Origin: JBOGWY01 sp050694015
GTDB taxonomy: Bacteria > Actinomycetota > CADDZG01 > WHSQ01
Length of the DNA: 9,518 nucleotides
Assembly (NCBI GenBank): GCA_050694015.1
Contig: JBOGWY010000357.1
Coordinates: forward strand, 1-9,518
Direction: 5' to 3'
The position numbers and the translations under genes were made by a program. Position 1 is the first letter of the stretch. Every line of letters starts with the position of its first letter. Shown here one piece after another: positions 7,393 to 9,518 of the stretch. The notes below the pieces were generated by a model. It made no database searches and had not been told where the DNA came from. It was given only the letters and a program-made list of their open reading frames with translations.

Positions 7393-8153
7393 TAGCCGAA
7401 GAAGACGTCGTCGAAGATGACTTGCCCGATCCATGCCGAATCGCTGTAGCTGAGAACGACGGTCGCGAAGCTTGCGCCGTCGGGCGCCGTGACCTTGCTC
7501 TTCAGCATCGACCAGTCCGGAGAGTGGCACCCGTCCGCGAAGGTGCCGTTGCCGGCCGCGAACGTCACGTAGTTCGCACCTCCGCAATCTGCGATCTTGG
7601 AAGGGCCGGGCGTGTGACCGATAGGGACGCCGTTCGCATCGAGCCAACGGACCCACGACACCGCGCCCGAACCGTCCATCCAGATGGACCCCTTGACGGC
7701 GAAGCTGAGCTTGTACCTCTTGCCCGCCTCGACCGCGATAGGGGCATCCGTCCGCCACGCAGGGCTCACGCTGTAGACGGAGCCGTAGACAGAGTCCTTC
7801 TGGTCCCCCCCGGGGATCTCGACGCACTGAACGCTGCACTCGCGGCGGGGTCCCGACCAGGAGCCCGAGATCGCGGCCGAGTACTCGCCCGTATAGAACG
7901 TGCTGTGCGTGTGATCGAACAACTCGCTGGCGCCCTCGAAGATCCAACCGACCGGCAACACCGGTTGGTTCAGCCCCAGCTCCTTCTGCAGCTCCATGAC
8001 CTCGTCGGGTAGACGGGTCTCCTCGAAACCGGGATTCTCGACTAGGTTCCGGGGCTGGGCCGCGGCCGGCGTCGCAACGGCGATGATCGCGATCGTAGTG
8101 ACGAGGACTAGCATCCCGCCCCGCCGAAACATCGTCCCCATGAGGATCCCCAT
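7392..8153 (-). CDS. Secreted carbohydrate-binding-module-like protein, no catalytic domain
   Basis: With the ATG at 8153 the protein has 253 residues. A classical signal peptide is clear: MFRR, a hydrophobic core GGMLVLVTTIAIIAVAT and a cleavage site after Ala32 in PAAA-QP. The mature part (about 221 residues) opens with NLVENPGFEE, the typical first strand of CBM4/9-like jelly-roll modules, and ends with WIGQVIFDDVFFG, the typical last strand. Between them are many aromatic residues and four cysteines (two in ECSVQC, one each in DCGG and DGCH) that could form two disulfides. No glycosidase domain, anchor or second membrane segment is present, so it is a stand-alone exported binding protein. 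Start choice is uncertain: ATG 8153 has GGAGGAG immediately before it, ATG 8141 has GGGGA five bases away and gives an equally good signal peptide, and GTG 8168 has neither. First gene of the operon, followed by a hairpin. Bound sugar unknown. Confidence 0.8.
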   Translation of the reverse strand: MGILMGTMFRRGGMLVLVTTIAIIAVATPAAAQPRNLVENPGFEETRLPDEVMELQKELGLNQPVLPVGWIFEGASELFDHTHSTFYTGEYSAAISGSWSGPRRECSVQCVEIPGGDQKDSVYGSVYSVSPAWRTDAPIAVEAGKRYKLSFAVKGSIWMDGSGAVSWVRWLDANGVPIGHTPGPSKIADCGGANYVTFAAGNGTFADGCHSPDWSMLKSKVTAPDGASFATVVLSYSDSAWIGQVIFDDVFFG

Positions 8154-8290
8154 CTCCTCCGCCTTCACGGCACGCCGTGAGAAAGCCCTTCGCCGTCACC
8201 GCGATGCAATCCTGCTCGGGCAGTTTGCTCTCCTCGCTCCGCTCCGGCTCCACGCAACCGGCCTTCACCCGGCGGCGGCTTCCAGCAAGC
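8154..8290 (-). promoter_or_regulatory. Structured 5' leader of the operon, candidate cis-acting RNA
   Basis: About 137 bases separate the AT-rich operator region from the first operon start. In the minus-strand RNA I see a hairpin TCACGG-CGTG-CCGTGA (8165-8180) four bases before the GGAGGAG ribosome site; a long-range pairing of GAGAGC (8227-8232) with GCTTTC (8181-8186), with one G-U pair, enclosing the hairpin CTGC-CCGA-GCAG (8212-8223); a GCTT/AAGC hairpin at the 5' end (8278-8290); and CCGG/CCGG pairing near 8244-8261. The pairing is dense, but GC-rich DNA gives such pairs by chance. It does not match a riboswitch class I can name; AGCAAAC followed by a short hairpin faintly recalls the cyclic-di-GMP-I motif, but the other conserved half of that motif is absent. 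Confidence 0.4.
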
Positions 8291-8308
8291 TGTAATCCTA
8301 TTATTACA
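8291..8308. promoter_or_regulatory. Perfect inverted repeat TGTAAT-N6-ATTACA, candidate operator shared by divergent units
   Basis: Two six-base arms (8291-8296 and 8303-8308) are exact reverse complements around CCTATT. The stretch is strikingly AT-rich in this GC-rich window. On the plus strand it includes -10-like hexamers TGTAAT (8291-8296) and TATTAT (8299-8304), and on the minus strand AATAAT (8300-8305), so a bound dimeric repressor would block both the rhamnosidase and the operon. No convincing -35 boxes are visible. The regulator family cannot be told from the site, and no regulator gene lies in the window. Confidence 0.6.
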
Positions 8309-8325
8309 TGATAGCCTCGGGCGCG

Positions 8326-9518
8326 ATGCGCTGGATCTGGTTCCGACCCCCGCCTCCATCGGACGACTCCTGGGGGGAGGCTCGGCCGGCGTCCACCGAC
8401 GGGCTGGGACACCTGCGCCACACCTTTTCCCTCGACGAAACCCCCGCAGCCGCGCGCTGCCGGGCCACCGCCGACGGCCGCTACGAGCTGTGGGTGAACG
8501 GGACCAGAGTGGGACGAGGGCCTGCTCGCAGCGATCCATCGCTCCTTGCTTACGACGAGTACGACATCGCTCCTCTGCTGCGAGCGGGGCCAAACGTCGT
8601 CGCGGCCCTCGTGCGCCACTACGGGCGCCCCACCCTGTGGTGGGTCCCCGCTCACCCGGACGGCGAACTCGGCTTCGGGTCGTTCCTGTTGGACGCAACG
8701 ATCGCCGGTCGCGGCGGTGAGACGCGCATCGAGAGCGGTCCCGGCTGGAAAGCGCGACCGGCGGCAACCACGACGGTTGAGCCGGCTCACGCGCGCGTGA
8801 AGTTCGCACCGCCGGAGACCGAGGGCCCACCGCCGCTCGAGATAGTCGACGGAGCGTCGGTCCCGTGGGGATGGATCCACCCTTCCTACGACGACGAGGA
8901 CTGGGCCGACGCGTATGTGATGGGAGAAGCCTCGTTCGACGCGCTCGACCCGCGCGGCACGCCAACGCTTGAACCTCGCGGTGTCGCTCCCATCGCGGTC
9001 GTCGGACAGGGACCGGCAGGGCCCGCCCATGCGCATCCCCTCGCGGCGATAGATGCGGATCTTGCGGGGACCAGGTGTGACGAGGAGCCGCATACGTCGC
9101 TCACGCAGAACCGATGGATCACGTACGACATGGGCGAGATCGTGAACGGCCACCCGTTCGTCGCGCTAGACGCCGGCGCGGGCGCCATCTTCGACCTCGC
9201 ATGCGGAGAGGACATGACCGCCGACGGCAAGCCGGTGACCGCCCCCCGGGAATGGGCCATGCGCGTGGTCGCCGGGGGTCACGACGGCGAACGCCACGAA
9301 TCCTTCGAAGCGGTCGGCTTCCGCTACCTATCCATAGCGGCGCGAACCGAGAACGCGTCCGCCGTGTCTGTCGGAGCGACCGAGATGCTGGCACCGCGCA
9401 CGCGGGGTGCCTACTTTCGCTGCAGCGATCCCGCCTTAGAAGAGATCTGGTCCACGGGTGCCAGGACCGTCGATCTCTGTACTACCGACGCGTTCATCGA
9501 CTGCCCGGGACGGGAGCA
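8326..9518 (+). CDS. Alpha-L-rhamnosidase-type glycosidase (GH78-like), 3' end outside window
   Basis: The frame is open from the start to the right edge (397 residues plus part of a codon). Residues about 27-100 resemble the N-terminal galactose-binding-like domain of bacterial rhamnosidases (YELWVNGTRVGRGPARSD, then YDEYDIAPLLRAGPNVVAA). Residues about 280-360 look like the jelly-roll domain that follows (WITYDMGEIVNGHPFVALDA, later FRYLSIAARTE). The (alpha/alpha)6 catalytic domain begins near GAYFRCSDPALEEIW and is cut just after TTDAFIDCPGRE, which matches the GH78 motif DCPxRxE holding catalytic-site acids. The enzyme releases terminal alpha-L-rhamnose from oligosaccharides or glycosides. 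There is no signal peptide, so it should act in the cytoplasm. I chose ATG 8326 because ATG 8308 (six codons earlier, same frame) overlaps the operator repeat and promoter-like bases. No Shine-Dalgarno sequence precedes either, so a leaderless or very short-leader message is likely. Related families with this barrel cannot be excluded until the rest is seen. Confidence 0.82.
   Translation, partial: MRWIWFRPPPPSDDSWGEARPASTDGLGHLRHTFSLDETPAAARCRATADGRYELWVNGTRVGRGPARSDPSLLAYDEYDIAPLLRAGPNVVAALVRHYGRPTLWWVPAHPDGELGFGSFLLDATIAGRGGETRIESGPGWKARPAATTTVEPAHARVKFAPPETEGPPPLEIVDGASVPWGWIHPSYDDEDWADAYVMGEASFDALDPRGTPTLEPRGVAPIAVVGQGPAGPAHAHPLAAIDADLAGTRCDEEPHTSLTQNRWITYDMGEIVNGHPFVALDAGAGAIFDLACGEDMTADGKPVTAPREWAMRVVAGGHDGERHESFEAVGFRYLSIAARTENASAVSVGATEMLAPRTRGAYFRCSDPALEEIWSTGARTVDLCTTDAFIDCPGRE

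Noticed and set aside
8181..8232. Cyclic-di-GMP-I riboswitch in the operon leader
   Set aside because: AGCAAAC plus a short hairpin recalls one half of the motif, but the conserved GACGCAAAGCC half and the tetraloop are not there; I keep only an unclassified structured-leader proposal.
7330..9153. Long open minus-strand frame (607 codons) across the rhamnosidase, the leader and the secreted-protein gene
   Set aside because: It is antisense to a well-supported GH78-like gene and out of frame with the signal-peptide protein; its composition is Arg/Gly-rich with no domain. Long shadow frames are expected at this GC content.
1..9518. CRISPR arrays, tRNA or rRNA genes, insertion sequences, toxin-antitoxin or defence genes
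   Set aside because: No regularly spaced repeats, RNA gene signatures, transposase motifs, terminal repeats or defence-type domains were found.

Overview
The window is GC-rich (by eye about two thirds G+C) with densely packed genes, frequent GTG starts and four-base start/stop overlaps. Together with an actinobacterial-type M15 peptidase lipoprotein at the left edge, this suggests an uncultured member of the Actinomycetota. The phylum call is an inference from style and protein flavour; there is no marker gene here.

Layout, left to right. (1) Minus strand, running off the left edge: the N-terminal part of a putative lipoprotein of the M15 (VanY-like) peptidase type. (2) Plus strand, 906-2291: a cytoplasmic SGNH esterase of the sialate O-acetylesterase (SASA) type. 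(3) Minus strand, 8153 down to 2294: five genes, in transcription order a secreted carbohydrate-binding-module-like protein, a large six-hairpin glycosidase of unassigned family, an unusual ROK-family sugar kinase, a fumarylacetoacetate hydrolase (FAH) family enzyme and a GlcD-type FAD-linked 2-hydroxyacid dehydrogenase. The last four are tied together by three successive GTGA overlaps. (4) Plus strand from 8326 off the right edge: the N-terminal and middle part of a GH78-type alpha-L-rhamnosidase, divergent from the operon.

Functionally this looks like a carbohydrate utilisation locus. A rhamnosidase, a second glycosidase and an acetylesterase could strip an acetylated, rhamnose-containing oligosaccharide inside the cell. 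The FAH-family enzyme and the FAD-linked dehydrogenase fit the end of a non-phosphorylating deoxysugar pathway: hydrolysis of a 2,4-diketo-3-deoxy-sugar acid to pyruvate and lactate, then lactate oxidation. The ROK kinase would handle a different sugar, or have a changed substrate, because the usual ROK zinc and sugar-binding signatures are missing. No transporter and no regulator gene lie inside the window.

The most informative non-coding region is 8154-8325, between the divergent operon and the rhamnosidase. It holds a perfect AT-rich inverted repeat (TGTAAT-N6-ATTACA) overlapping promoter-like sequence, and a leader of about 135 bases with several self-complementary segments in front of the operon. 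A second region, 7334-7392, carries a hairpin just after the first operon gene and a G6-CGCG-C6 palindrome abutting the start of the second, suggesting control of expression between the secreted protein and the catabolic genes.
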